Positions 1 to 7,598 are shown, counted from the first letter of the stretch. The stretch is 9,206 nucleotides of DNA from DASZMJ01 sp035551935 (GCA_035551935.1 DASZMJ010000282.1:1-9206), one strand, 5' to 3'. Program-made: numbers and translations. The notes: generated from the letters alone by a model not told the origin.

Positions 1-299
1 CCGGGATTGGGTTCGTTTTGCGTGACGAGGCCCTGTCCGACGACACTCCGGGCCCCGGCGATCGACCCGCGGCCCTCCGCTCGTTGTGAACGAAACCGGA
101 CGTCGATCAGGTCCGCCCGGGTCGTGGCGAGGCCGCCGGGGCCGCCCCGGCCGGGGGGTGGAGCCGAGGGATCGAGTGATCCGAGAACTCATCCGAGATT
201 CGCCCCAAGGACAACGCGGCGCGCAGTCGACCCCTCCCGCGACGGACGCTATCTCCTCAGTTGGAATCGGCGCGGAAAACCGGCGGGTTTTCTTGGCCA
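1..299. other. No convincing gene
   Basis: I see no supported gene here. Open frames exist on the plus strand but their translations are Arg/Pro/Gly-rich and low in hydrophobic residues, as expected of GC-rich noncoding sequence. The frame that later encodes the PEP-CTERM tail is interrupted by stops at 87-89 and 177-179. No tRNA, repeat array or strong promoter was recognised. Confidence 0.5.
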
Positions 300-434
300 A
301 TCACGGCGGACCTTGATCACGTGATCGTCACCGCGGCGGCCTCCACGAGCCCCGAGCCCTCGACGCTCGTGCTCGGCGGCATCGCCGTGGTCGGAGGGAT
401 CGGGACGCGGCTGCGACGACGCCGCGCGGCCTGA
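300..434 (+). pseudogene. Relic of a PEP-CTERM sorted protein (C-terminal tail only)
   Basis: This frame encodes ...ADLDHVIVTAAASTSPEPSTL followed by a glycine-rich hydrophobic stretch (LVLGGIAVVGGIG), a basic end (TRLRRRRAA) and a TGA at 432-434. That order of a Pro-Glu-Pro motif, one transmembrane segment and an Arg cluster is the PEP-CTERM signal, which directs exported proteins to exosortase processing. The LDHVIVTA stretch before it resembles the last strand of the 'choice-of-anchor' beta domains that often precede this tail. No protein-like sequence continues upstream: the frame is open back only to the stop at 177-179 and has no ATG. It is therefore probably the 3' remnant of a decayed gene. 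A frameshifted gene whose body lies outside the window is possible. The motif is seen directly; the relic status is inferred. Confidence 0.6.
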
Positions 435-509
435 GCGTTCGATCGGACAGGCTGAAGACCCGTGGGCCGGTCTTTGGCACGGTCGACGCCCGGGGCCGGC
501 CCGACGACG

Positions 510-749
510 TCAGGGGAGCTTCTCGACCTCGTTCGCGAGGACCAGGGCCGGCGCGGGGGGGCGATTGGCGGCGTTGCGGCGGTTGACGCCGAGGACCTGG
601 CAGAGGTAGGCGATAACGACGTGCTTCGTCACGTTCAGGCCGAGGATGCCGAGCAATGGGCCGAGTCGGAAGAGCCAGAGGTTCAGGGCGACGCACGCCA
701 CGAGCCCCAGCATGCCGGTCAGGCTGACTTGAATGCTCGGCCGTTCCAT
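510..749 (-). CDS. Small planctomycete membrane protein, function unknown
   Basis: The product is a 79-aa protein starting MERPSIQVSL. Residues about 8-45 form a strongly hydrophobic region (LGLVACVALNLWLFRLG, then LLGILGL), followed by NVTKHVVIAYLCQVLGVNRR and a variable polar tail ending EVEKLP. That pattern of one or two membrane segments plus the NVTKHV-IAYL stretch recalls short hypothetical proteins I associate with planctomycetes. No catalytic motif is visible and I do not assign a function. The start is uncertain: an ATG at 758 (MEAMERPS) is also possible, and neither has a good ribosome binding site. The open frame runs on to 899, but that extension is Pro/Arg/Gly-rich and looks noncoding. 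The gene is divergent from the secreted protein gene at 1003, with roughly 250 bp between them in which I see no clear promoter or repeat. Confidence 0.7.
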   Translation of the reverse strand: MERPSIQVSLTGMLGLVACVALNLWLFRLGPLLGILGLNVTKHVVIAYLCQVLGVNRRNAANRPPAPALVLANEVEKLP

Positions 750-987
750 GGCTTCCATTATGGGACGCGCGACGGCCGTCGGGAAGGGACCGCACCCGGG
801 ACATCCGGGCGGCACGCCAATCCGAGGCCGTCGTGGCGCCGTCGGGCCGGCTTCGGCCGACGGGATGGACGCGTGGTGGCGGACATCGCACCAGGCCATT
901 GCCCGGGCGATGCCGGCCGCTTAACCTCTGGGAAGGCACCGATGGCGGGGCCGCCGTCGAGCCCGCCCGTACCCCGATCGCCACGAC

Positions 988-993
988 AGGGAG
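988..993 (+). promoter_or_regulatory. Ribosome binding site for the gene at 1003
   Basis: AGGGAG lies 9 nt before the ATG at 1003 and supports that start. Confidence 0.6.
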
Positions 994-1002
994 CACCCCT
1001 CG

Positions 1003-2187
1003 ATGAAGGCAACCCTCGTGTTCGCCGCGGTCGTCGCGTCCGCCACGCCCGGCTTCGCCCAGCAACCGAAGTGGGACACGGTCGTCTCGCAGGAGGGGAA
1101 CTTCATCGTCGAGATGCCCCCGGGAAACCGGTCGAGTCGCTCCGCGTCCGTGTCCACCAGCTCCGGACTGCTGAAGCTGACGATCATCAAGACCGACACG
1201 CCCGCGGCCGACTACCTCGTCTACAAGTTCGAGTTCCCGACCGGGATCATCAAGGGGGCCGAGGAGCGGGCGCTCGACGAGCGGCGCGACGAGCTGGCCA
1301 AGGACTTCCACGGCAAGATCCTGACCGAGAAGAAGGTCCGGCTGGAGAACGGCGCACCCGGCCGCGACTTCACCCTCCGCGGCCGCCCCGAGGCCGGCGG
1401 CGGCATCGCCACGGTCCGCATCCGCGAGTACCTCTCCGGCCGGGCCATCATCGCCCTGATCGTCGTCTCGGTCGTCGACCGCGAGCTGCCCGACGACGCC
1501 GGCCGGTTCCTCGGCTCGTTGACGCTCGGCACCAAGGTCGACCCCAACCGCGGCAAGCACGACGCCGAGAAGGTCGCCGCCGGCAAGCCGCTGACGGGCT
1601 GGGGCGAGGCCGTCGACCCCGACGGCGATTGCACCTTCACGCCTGACGGCAGCAAGACCCTGACGATCGCCGTCCCCGCCAAGCTCCACGACCTCAACGC
1701 CGACATCTCCCGCTGGAACGCCCCGCGCGTGCTCCGCGAGGTCGATGGGGACTTCGTCGTCACCGTCAAGGTCACCGGCAAGTTCGAGCCCGCCAACCCC
1801 TCGACCAACCCCAAGAGCATCCCCTTCAACGGCGGCGGCCTGTTCGTCTGGCACGACGGCGACAACTACATCCGCCTCGAGCGCGGCGCCGGCCGTCGCG
1901 GCAACAAGGTCAACACCTTCTCGATCTACGAGGAGCGCGAGGGGGGCCACCGCGGCGCCGTCCACAACGGCGGCCTGCCCGTCGGCAGCGTCTTCCTCCG
2001 CCTCGAACGCCGCGGCAAGCGGATCGTCGGCGCCACCAGCCCCGACGGCAAGAAGTGGAGCGTCCTCAAGCCGATCGACGTCGACTGGCCCTCCAAGCTC
2101 AAGGTCGGCCTCGACGCCATCAACTCCTCCTCGACCCCCTTGACCGTCCGCTTCGAGCAATTCCAGCTCAAGCAGGCGGGGCGGTGA
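1003..2187 (+). CDS. Secreted protein: PsbP-like N-terminal domain plus DUF1349-like C-terminal domain
   Basis: This 394-aa protein begins with a signal peptide (MKATLVFAAVVASATPGFAQ, probable cleavage after AQ at about 20), so it should act outside the cytoplasm. Residues about 24-176 (from WDTVVSQEGNFIVEMP to FLGSLTLG) resemble the alpha/beta PsbP/DUF1795-type domain common in planctomycete secreted proteins. Residues about 199-390 form a beta-rich domain of DUF1349 (concanavalin-like) type. They run from WGEAVDPDGDC through LHDLNADIS, PFNGGGLFVWHDGDNYIRLERG and ATSPDGKKW to KVGLDAINSS. This domain is nearly repeated in the protease at 2403. Such lectin-like folds often bind carbohydrate, but no binding residues can be named here. 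The start is supported by AGGGAG 9 nt upstream. The next gene is 215 bp away beyond an inverted repeat, so co-transcription is uncertain. The protein shows no catalytic motif; its role is unknown. Confidence 0.85.
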   Translation: MKATLVFAAVVASATPGFAQQPKWDTVVSQEGNFIVEMPPGNRSSRSASVSTSSGLLKLTIIKTDTPAADYLVYKFEFPTGIIKGAEERALDERRDELAKDFHGKILTEKKVRLENGAPGRDFTLRGRPEAGGGIATVRIREYLSGRAIIALIVVSVVDRELPDDAGRFLGSLTLGTKVDPNRGKHDAEKVAAGKPLTGWGEAVDPDGDCTFTPDGSKTLTIAVPAKLHDLNADISRWNAPRVLREVDGDFVVTVKVTGKFEPANPSTNPKSIPFNGGGLFVWHDGDNYIRLERGAGRRGNKVNTFSIYEEREGGHRGAVHNGGLPVGSVFLRLERRGKRIVGATSPDGKKWSVLKPIDVDWPSKLKVGLDAINSSSTPLTVRFEQFQLKQAGR

Positions 2188-2223
2188 CGTCGGGGCGATC
2201 GAACAATCCCTCTCTCCCGAACA

Positions 2224-2330
2224 CCGCCCCCCCACCCGGCCCTCCCCCACGAGGGGGAGGGTGAAAGAATGCGAGTATCGGCGCCTTTTCACCCTTCTCC
2301 TTCGTGGGGGAGGGCCGGCGTGGGGGGCGG
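2224..2330. repeat. 107-bp imperfect inverted repeat with nested hairpins
   Basis: The left arm (2224-2266) and the reverse complement of the right arm (2287-2330) align almost end to end with one indel, sharing a 15-base identical core. The loop is 2267-2286. Each arm also folds on itself. In the left arm CCCTCCCCC-ACGA-GGGGGAGGG (2240-2261) is a perfect 9-bp stem; in the right arm 2292-2314 forms a similar stem with two G-T pairs. There is no T-run after either hairpin, so a classical intrinsic terminator is unlikely. It fits a REP/MITE-like element sitting between two co-directional genes and could attenuate read-through or stabilise the 3' end of the upstream mRNA. The structure is read directly; the roles are inferred. 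Confidence 0.75.
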
Positions 2331-2385
2331 GGCTGTCTCGCAGGCCGTTGCGATTCCCTCGGGCGTTCCGGTGCGATTCGGAGTC

Positions 2386-2393
2386 GGAGGAGG
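2386..2393 (+). promoter_or_regulatory. Strong Shine-Dalgarno for the protease at 2403
   Basis: GGAGGAGG ends 9 nt before the ATG at 2403. This decides the start against an in-frame upstream ATG at 2304, which lies inside the inverted repeat and would place an Arg/Gly-rich stretch in front of the signal peptide. Confidence 0.8.
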
Positions 2394-2402
2394 CCCTGGT
2401 CG

Positions 2403-4052
2403 ATGCGAGTCCTGATCGTCGCGGCGTGCGTCAGCCTGTGCGCGTCGGTGGGCCGCGCCGACGACACGATCCCGAGGGAGACGCTGTCGCGCCTGAAGGA
2501 CGCGACGGTCTACGTCTGGCACGAGGAGGCGCGGCTGCGCGCGACCGGCTCGGGCTTCCTCATCGCCAACGAGGGGACGTCCGGCTTCGTCGCGACGAAC
2601 CACCACGTCATCGCGCCCGAGCGATCCGGGGAGCGGCCCAGGCTGACCGTGTACCTGCGGAGCGGGACGAAGGCCGAACGCGGCGTGCGCGCCAGCGTCG
2701 TGGCGAGCGACCCGGAGCGCGACCTGGCGATCCTCCGGGTCGACGACGTGCCCGACCTGCCCCGGCCGGTGGACCTGAACCGGCCCGCCGACTTGATCGA
2801 GACGATGACCGTCTACTCGTTCGGCTTCCCACTCGGCCAGGACCTGGCCCTCGGCTCGAAGCACCCGGCCGTCACCGTCGGCAAGAGCGCCGTCACCTCG
2901 CTGCGACGCGACACGCAGGACCGGGTCCGGTCCGTCGTCCTGGAGCGGGGGACGCTGAGCCCCGGCAGCAGCGGCGGGCCGATCGTCGACGCCGACGGGC
3001 GGCTGGTCGGCATCGTCGTCGCCGGCAACGAGCGCGCGAACATCGCGATCGCGATCGGGCCGGCCCAGCTCCTCGCGATGCTGCGGGGGCGTCCCGAGGG
3101 CGTCGAGGTCAAGGTCGCCTCGACGAAGGACGGGCGGGCCGTGCTCGATATCGCCGTGCCGCTCGTGGACCCGCTCCGCCGCGTCGCCTCGGCCCGGCTG
3201 AGTTACGCCGTCGCCGACCGTCCCGCCGGCGCCGAGCCAGATGACCCCGACGAGGCCGGCTGGCCCCCGATGAAGGGGATGACCGGATTCCCGTTGAAGG
3301 TCGCGGACCGCCGCGGTGCCGGCCGGCTCGCGCTCGACGTGCCGAAGGGCGAGGGGATGATCCTGTCGTATCAAGCCACCTTGACGGACCTCGACGGCAA
3401 GACCCGCCACGCCCGCCCCGGGCGTTGCTTCCTGCTGCCAGGCAAGGGGGCCGTCGGGCTCGAATCGTGGGGCGACGCGATCGACCCCGACGGCGATTGC
3501 CTGATCCGGATCGACGACGGCGGGGTCGTCTTCGAGGTCCCCGGCACCCTCCACGACCTCAACGCCGACATCTCGAAGTGGAATGCGCCTCGGCTCCTTC
3601 GCGCCGTCGACGGCGACTTCGTCGCGACGGTGAAGGTCGGCGGCACCTTCCAGCCGGGCGAGCCGACGACGAACCCGCGGAGCGTCCCGTTCAACGGCGG
3701 CGGCCTGGTCCTCTGGCGCGACCCCGACCACTTCATCCGCCTGGAGCGCGGCGCCACCCTCCGCGACGGCCGCCGCGGCCGCTTCGCCCTCTTCGAGCGC
3801 CGTGAGCTGGGCGTCACCAACGCCAAGCACAACGGCCCTGTCCCCGACGGCGACCCCTGGCTCCGCCTCGAGCGCCGCGGCGACCAGGTCCTCGCTGCCA
3901 CCAGCCCCGACGGCACGACCTGGGCCGATCTCCAGCCCATCGCCATCACCTGGCCCGCCCGCCTCAAGGTCGGCCTCGACGCCGTCAACTCCTCCGGCGA
4001 GCCGATGACCGTCCAGTTTCATGAGTATTCTGTGGAAGAACCCTGGCGCTGA
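2403..4052 (+). CDS. Secreted HtrA/trypsin-like serine protease with DUF1349-like C-terminal domain
   Basis: This 549-aa protein opens with a signal peptide (MRVLIVAACVSLCASVGRAD), so it is exported. Residues about 25-225 are an S1C-type chymotrypsin fold with an intact triad: His68 in TNHHVIAP, Asp107 in DPERDLAIL and Ser190 in SPGSSGGPIVD. The family hydrolyses peptide bonds, often in envelope quality control. No PDZ domain follows, unlike typical HtrA. Residues about 230-345 are a linker or beta region of unknown type. Residues about 355-545 are a DUF1349-like domain closely matching that of the gene at 1003 (shared LHDLNADIS, PFNGGGL, FIRLERG, ATSPDG, KVGLDA). This domain may target the enzyme to a glycan or wall surface, which is inference. 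The CHAT gene begins 49 bp after the stop on the same strand, suggesting one transcript. Confidence 0.88.
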   Translation: MRVLIVAACVSLCASVGRADDTIPRETLSRLKDATVYVWHEEARLRATGSGFLIANEGTSGFVATNHHVIAPERSGERPRLTVYLRSGTKAERGVRASVVASDPERDLAILRVDDVPDLPRPVDLNRPADLIETMTVYSFGFPLGQDLALGSKHPAVTVGKSAVTSLRRDTQDRVRSVVLERGTLSPGSSGGPIVDADGRLVGIVVAGNERANIAIAIGPAQLLAMLRGRPEGVEVKVASTKDGRAVLDIAVPLVDPLRRVASARLSYAVADRPAGAEPDDPDEAGWPPMKGMTGFPLKVADRRGAGRLALDVPKGEGMILSYQATLTDLDGKTRHARPGRCFLLPGKGAVGLESWGDAIDPDGDCLIRIDDGGVVFEVPGTLHDLNADISKWNAPRLLRAVDGDFVATVKVGGTFQPGEPTTNPRSVPFNGGGLVLWRDPDHFIRLERGATLRDGRRGRFALFERRELGVTNAKHNGPVPDGDPWLRLERRGDQVLAATSPDGTTWADLQPIAITWPARLKVGLDAVNSSGEPMTVQFHEYSVEEPWR

Positions 4053-4101
4053 GTCGAGAATCGAAGCGTTCGGTCGACGGCCACGATGAAAGTGTTCGAC
4101 C

Positions 4102-7100
4102 ATGTCCACGATCTCCGTTCGGATCGATGACTCGTTCCGCTGGGACGTTGACGGCAAGGGCGTCTTCGGTCCGCTGGGCTTGACCGCCGAGTCGCGACGG
4201 CAATGCGACGCCCTCGGGATACAGTTCCTCGAGCTCTTCGAGCAGAAGGGCCTCCGGCCGATCACATCACCGGATTCCCTCCGCGCGGCGGGTCGGATCA
4301 TGGCCGAGGTCTGGCTCGACCCGGCCCGTCCGGCGTTGGCCGGTCCCTTGAAATCCTCGGGCCCGCATGAGCTGGTGATCGAGAGCAACGACCCGGCGGT
4401 CCTGAACTTGCCCTGGGAGCTGATCGAGCTGGCCCCTGACCTGCCCATCGGCTGCGATGCCGCGTGGTCGGTCTATCGTCGCTTGCCCGACGGCCCGCGC
4501 GGCGACGGTACGCCGCGACCCGGGCCGTTCCGCATCCTGTTCGTGGCCGCGGCGCCGACCGATCAAGATTCGCTCGATTACGAGCGCGAGGAGGACGCGA
4601 TCCTGAAGGTGGCTGCCGGCGTGCCGGGCGTGATCCTGCATTTCGCCGAGACGGGCGGGGTCGAGGAGCTGACCCGCCTGATTGCGCGGTGTCGGCCGCA
4701 TGTCCTCCATTTCTCGGGTCACGGGGTCGTCGACGAGGACGGACATGGTTGCCTCGCGTTCGAGGACGAGCGCGGCCGGACCGAGCTTCGCCGCGCCGAG
4801 GATTTCGTCGCCGAGGCGCTCCGTGGTAGCCCCGTGCGGATGGTCTTCCTCAACGCCTGCCAGACCTCGCGCGCGGCCGTGGCCGGGCTCTGCCAGACGC
4901 TCGTCGGCGCCGGCGTGCCGATGGCGTTGGGCTGGGCCGGCAGCGTCGCGGACGACCTGGCGACCGATTTCGCGACCGAGTTCTATCGCCGCCTCATCGA
5001 CGGCGAGTCCGCTTCCGCCGCCGCGGCCCATGCGCGTCGGGTCACTCGCAAGAAGGGCGAACACCGACGGAACGAGGAGACATCGCAAGACGCGACCTTC
5101 GCCCTGCCCCAGCTCTACAGCTCGACGACCGGCTCGGCCCTCCTCGACCGCGAGAAGACGGAGCCTTACGACGGCCCGCGCACCGAATACACGCTCCTCT
5201 CCGAAGGGATCAAGGGGCTGAGCGAAGGCTTCATCGGCCGTCGTCGCGAGGTCCAGCGGCTGTTGCCGGCCCTGCGGACCGGCGAGAAGACCGTCGCGGT
5301 GCTCACCGGGCTCGGGGGAACCGGCAAGAGCACCCTGGCGACGCGGTTGGCCAACCGGCTCGAAGCGGACGGGTTCCGCGTGGTCGCGGTCCGCGTCAAG
5401 GAGGGCATGACTCCGGCCGAGGCCGGGCTCGACGCACGCTCCAGCCTCTCCGGCACGCTGGCGGCGATGCTCCTGGCGGAAGGGAGAGAGGATCTTTACC
5501 AGCTCTGGACCAGGGAAAGTCTCCCCTGGAAACACCGCGTCCGGGCGGTCGTCGATCGTTTGACGGACCTCCGCTTGCTCCTCGTGCTCGATAACCTCGA
5601 AGAGGCGATGGACCTGAAGTCACGTCGGCTGGCCCATGACGAATTGTCCGAGTTCCTCCAGGCCCTCTCGACCGGCTTGAGACGCGGTTCGAAAGGCGGC
5701 CAGATCGGCTCCCGAGCCATCCTCACCTCCCGTCTCCTGCCGGCCGAGACCCCCGATTCCTCGCCCCTCGTCCTCCACGAGCCGTTGTCCGAGTTCCTCG
5801 AACGAGACTTCCTGAAGTTCCTCCGGGGCGACGACGCCGTCGAGGACCGCATCGGCCGGGGCGACTTGAATCGGGACATGCTGATGAGCCTTTACAAGGA
5901 GGTCGGCGGCACGCCGCGCTTCCTGGGCCAGCTACGCACTCTCCTGCGCACGGCCGACGCGGAGAAACTCCTGGAGGAACTGGAGGGAGGGAGTCAGGGC
6001 CTCGTGGCCGACGCCCGGGAGCATTACCTGGAATCGATCCTCGTCGGCCGGCTGTTCGCTGCCCTGTCGCCCGAGGCGCAGGCAATGGCCAGTCGGCTCG
6101 CCGTCAGCGTGCTGCCGCTCCCGGCCGATGGCGCCGCCTCGATCGCCGAGTGCGACGAGCCGGCAGCCCGTCTCCGATTGGAAGAAGCCAATGCGTATGG
6201 AGTCGTCCAGCGCTTCGACGAACCCGACCTGCCTCCCCTCTACCATCCCCCCGGCCTCCTCCGTTCCTGGCTGTCAGAACCCTCACGCTTGCCGGAGGCG
6301 ACAGCCCGTACTGTCCATGCGCGCTTGGCGGCCTTCTGGCGTTCGTCCTACGAAGCCGACCGAGAGTCCGCCCTCCGGGTCTCCATCGAGACAGAACTGG
6401 CCGTCTGCCGCGACCATGCTCACCTGGGAGGCGACGGGACCACGTTCCAATGGGCAACGGTTCGTCTCGCCAATCGTCTGAGCCGTCGCAGCGAATGGTC
6501 CATGGCCTCGACGCTGCTGGAGCAGATTCCCGAAAACGAACGAGAGGCGGCGGCGTGGCACGCCCTCGCCTCGATCGACCTGGATCGGGGCGACTACGGC
6601 GCGGCGGCCGAGAAGTTCGCCACGGCGCTGACGATGCTCCAAGCGATCGGCGACCGCGCCGGCGAGGCGGCGACGTGGCACAACCTCGCCACGATCGACC
6701 TGAATCGGGGCGACTACGGCGCGGCGGCCGAGAAGTTCGCCACGGCGCTGGCCATGCGCCAGGCGATCGGCGACCGCGCCGGCGAGGCGGCGACGTGGCA
6801 CCAGCTCGCCACGATCGACGTGCATCGGGGCGACTACGGCGCGGCGGCCGAGAAGTTCGACCGCTCGTTGGAGATCATGCGCGCGATCGGCGACCGCGCC
6901 GGCGAGGCGGCGACGTGGCACCAGCTCGCCTCGATCGACCTGAATCGGGGCGACTACGGCGCGGCGGCCGAGAAGTTCGCCACGGCGCTGGCCAGGCGCC
7001 AGGCGATCGGCGACCGCGCCGGCGAGGCGGCGACGTTGTATCAGCTCGGGCTTCTCGCGCGAGCGCGCGGGCAGGGTGAAAACGGTGTTCGACTGGTGGC

Positions 7101-7290
7101 GACCTGTTGGTTGATCGACCAGGCCATCGGACACGGCGATGCCGAGAGCGATCTCCGCAATCTCAGCGCGTTCTGCCAAGAGCTTGGCTATGACCAGGCG
7201 CGCTACGACACGATGATGGCTGAGGTTGTCGCGGCCTACCAGGCCGACCGATGCCGAAGTCTGGTCGAGCAAGTCACGAAGCCGACATGA
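4102..7290 (+). CDS. CHAT protease-NB-ARC ATPase-TPR repeat protein
   Basis: This 1062-aa protein has three parts and no signal peptide, so it is probably cytoplasmic. Residues about 90-345 are a CHAT (caspase-like) peptidase, with LPWELIEL at 103-110, catalytic His207 in HFSGHG and catalytic Cys253 in VFLNACQTS. Residues about 375-720 are an NB-ARC-type STAND NTPase: FIGRRREV, P-loop GLGGTGKST (403-411), Walker B LLLVLDN with Asp497, an ILTSR sensor at 540-544, and GTPRFL (603-608) in the place of the GLPLA motif. Residues about 815-985 are four 40-aa TPRs plus a partial fifth. The architecture implies that a ligand sensed by the TPRs triggers NTP-driven oligomerisation and protease activation, as in STAND immune and conflict proteins. 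ATG 4102 is the only ATG after an in-frame stop at 4087; the ribosome site is weak. It probably shares a transcript with the protease 49 bp upstream. The target is unknown. Confidence 0.92.
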   Translation: MSTISVRIDDSFRWDVDGKGVFGPLGLTAESRRQCDALGIQFLELFEQKGLRPITSPDSLRAAGRIMAEVWLDPARPALAGPLKSSGPHELVIESNDPAVLNLPWELIELAPDLPIGCDAAWSVYRRLPDGPRGDGTPRPGPFRILFVAAAPTDQDSLDYEREEDAILKVAAGVPGVILHFAETGGVEELTRLIARCRPHVLHFSGHGVVDEDGHGCLAFEDERGRTELRRAEDFVAEALRGSPVRMVFLNACQTSRAAVAGLCQTLVGAGVPMALGWAGSVADDLATDFATEFYRRLIDGESASAAAAHARRVTRKKGEHRRNEETSQDATFALPQLYSSTTGSALLDREKTEPYDGPRTEYTLLSEGIKGLSEGFIGRRREVQRLLPALRTGEKTVAVLTGLGGTGKSTLATRLANRLEADGFRVVAVRVKEGMTPAEAGLDARSSLSGTLAAMLLAEGREDLYQLWTRESLPWKHRVRAVVDRLTDLRLLLVLDNLEEAMDLKSRRLAHDELSEFLQALSTGLRRGSKGGQIGSRAILTSRLLPAETPDSSPLVLHEPLSEFLERDFLKFLRGDDAVEDRIGRGDLNRDMLMSLYKEVGGTPRFLGQLRTLLRTADAEKLLEELEGGSQGLVADAREHYLESILVGRLFAALSPEAQAMASRLAVSVLPLPADGAASIAECDEPAARLRLEEANAYGVVQRFDEPDLPPLYHPPGLLRSWLSEPSRLPEATARTVHARLAAFWRSSYEADRESALRVSIETELAVCRDHAHLGGDGTTFQWATVRLANRLSRRSEWSMASTLLEQIPENEREAAAWHALASIDLDRGDYGAAAEKFATALTMLQAIGDRAGEAATWHNLATIDLNRGDYGAAAEKFATALAMRQAIGDRAGEAATWHQLATIDVHRGDYGAAAEKFDRSLEIMRAIGDRAGEAATWHQLASIDLNRGDYGAAAEKFATALARRQAIGDRAGEAATLYQLGLLARARGQGENGVRLVATCWLIDQAIGHGDAESDLRNLSAFCQELGYDQARYDTMMAEVVAAYQADRCRSLVEQVTKPT
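6541..7050 (+). repeat. Tandem 120-bp repeats encoding TPR units
   Basis: Four full units start at 6541, 6661, 6781 and 6901, with a partial fifth from 7021. The period is exactly 120 bp (40 aa). By eye, units 2 and 4 differ at 4 of 120 positions, units 1 and 2 at about 11, and units 2 and 3 at about 18. The differences in unit 3 are concentrated in one stretch (6860-6892) that changes helix B to DRSLEIMR. Conserved codons are kept at synonymous sites, which points to recent duplication or gene conversion rather than old TPRs held by selection. Each unit carries the TPR signature W..L..I...RGDY..A...F..AL. Confidence 0.95.
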
Positions 7291-7311
7291 CCCTCGAGCC
7301 TGGGATGCCAA

Positions 7312-7536
7312 TCATTGTTTCCGGATGGCCCCGACGACCTCGACGCGGACGGGGACGCCGTCGATGAGGTCGGGGAGTGGGGCGTCGGCGTCGGGTGGGG
7401 AGCTGAGGTTGACCTTCACGCCGTAGCCACCGTCGATCCGGGTGATGCCGACGCCGACGACGGAGGCGCGACGGCTGAACTCAGCGAGGGCCTTCGGCTT
7501 GGCCGCGCGGGCCTCGTCCAGCGTCCGTCCGCTCAT
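7312..7536 (-). CDS. Stand-alone protease N-terminal-domain-like protein (possible prodomain or inhibitor)
   Basis: This 74-aa protein begins MSGRTLDEARAAK and ends with VRVEVVGAIRKQ. An N-terminal helix (LDEARAAKPKALAEF) is followed by VVGVGITRIDGGYGVKVNL, a Pro/Asp-rich loop and DGVPVRVEVVG. The same order (helix LDSARDLK, then VALGITRKTQGDYSLAVRV, then VDIRYIG) is found in residues 1-98 of the serine protease at 7805-8803, so I read it as a free copy of that N-terminal domain. It lacks the catalytic part. A role as a folding factor or inhibitor in trans is inference. ATG 7536 was preferred because GAGGG lies 7 nt upstream; an upstream in-frame ATG at 7569 has no such site. It is downstream of and co-oriented with the protease but separated by an inverted repeat. 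It converges on the CHAT gene, leaving 21 bp between the stops. Confidence 0.75.
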   Translation of the reverse strand: MSGRTLDEARAAKPKALAEFSRRASVVGVGITRIDGGYGVKVNLSSPPDADAPLPDLIDGVPVRVEVVGAIRKQ

Positions 7537-7598
7537 CGGCTTGCCCTCAACTGTGCCCGAGACCGGCATCGCGTGGAGGCCGGATGCCGACCCGACTC

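Noticed and set aside
464..502. GGGCCGG...CCGGCCC inverted repeat downstream of the small membrane protein gene, a possible terminator
   Set aside because: The stem is only 7 bp with a 25-nt loop and no T-run, not distinguishable from chance in GC-rich DNA.
328..2292. 654-codon open frame on the minus strand opposite the secreted protein
   Set aside because: It is antisense to a gene with a signal peptide and recognisable domains. Its translation is a run of Asp/Val/Gly/Ala/Leu/Arg without domain features, typical of GC-rich shadow frames.
4086..4130. 14-residue ORF (ATG at 4086) overlapping the start of the CHAT gene, a possible leader peptide
   Set aside because: No good ribosome site, no regulatory codon pattern and no attenuator structure; such an overlap is expected by chance.
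2289..4448. 719-codon open frame on the minus strand opposite the serine protease
   Set aside because: Same kind of compositional shadow; it also crosses the inverted repeat and the start of the CHAT gene.
6541..7050. Regular repeats considered as a CRISPR array
   Set aside because: The 120-bp period is in frame, lies inside a long ORF and encodes TPR signatures; there are no unique spacers.
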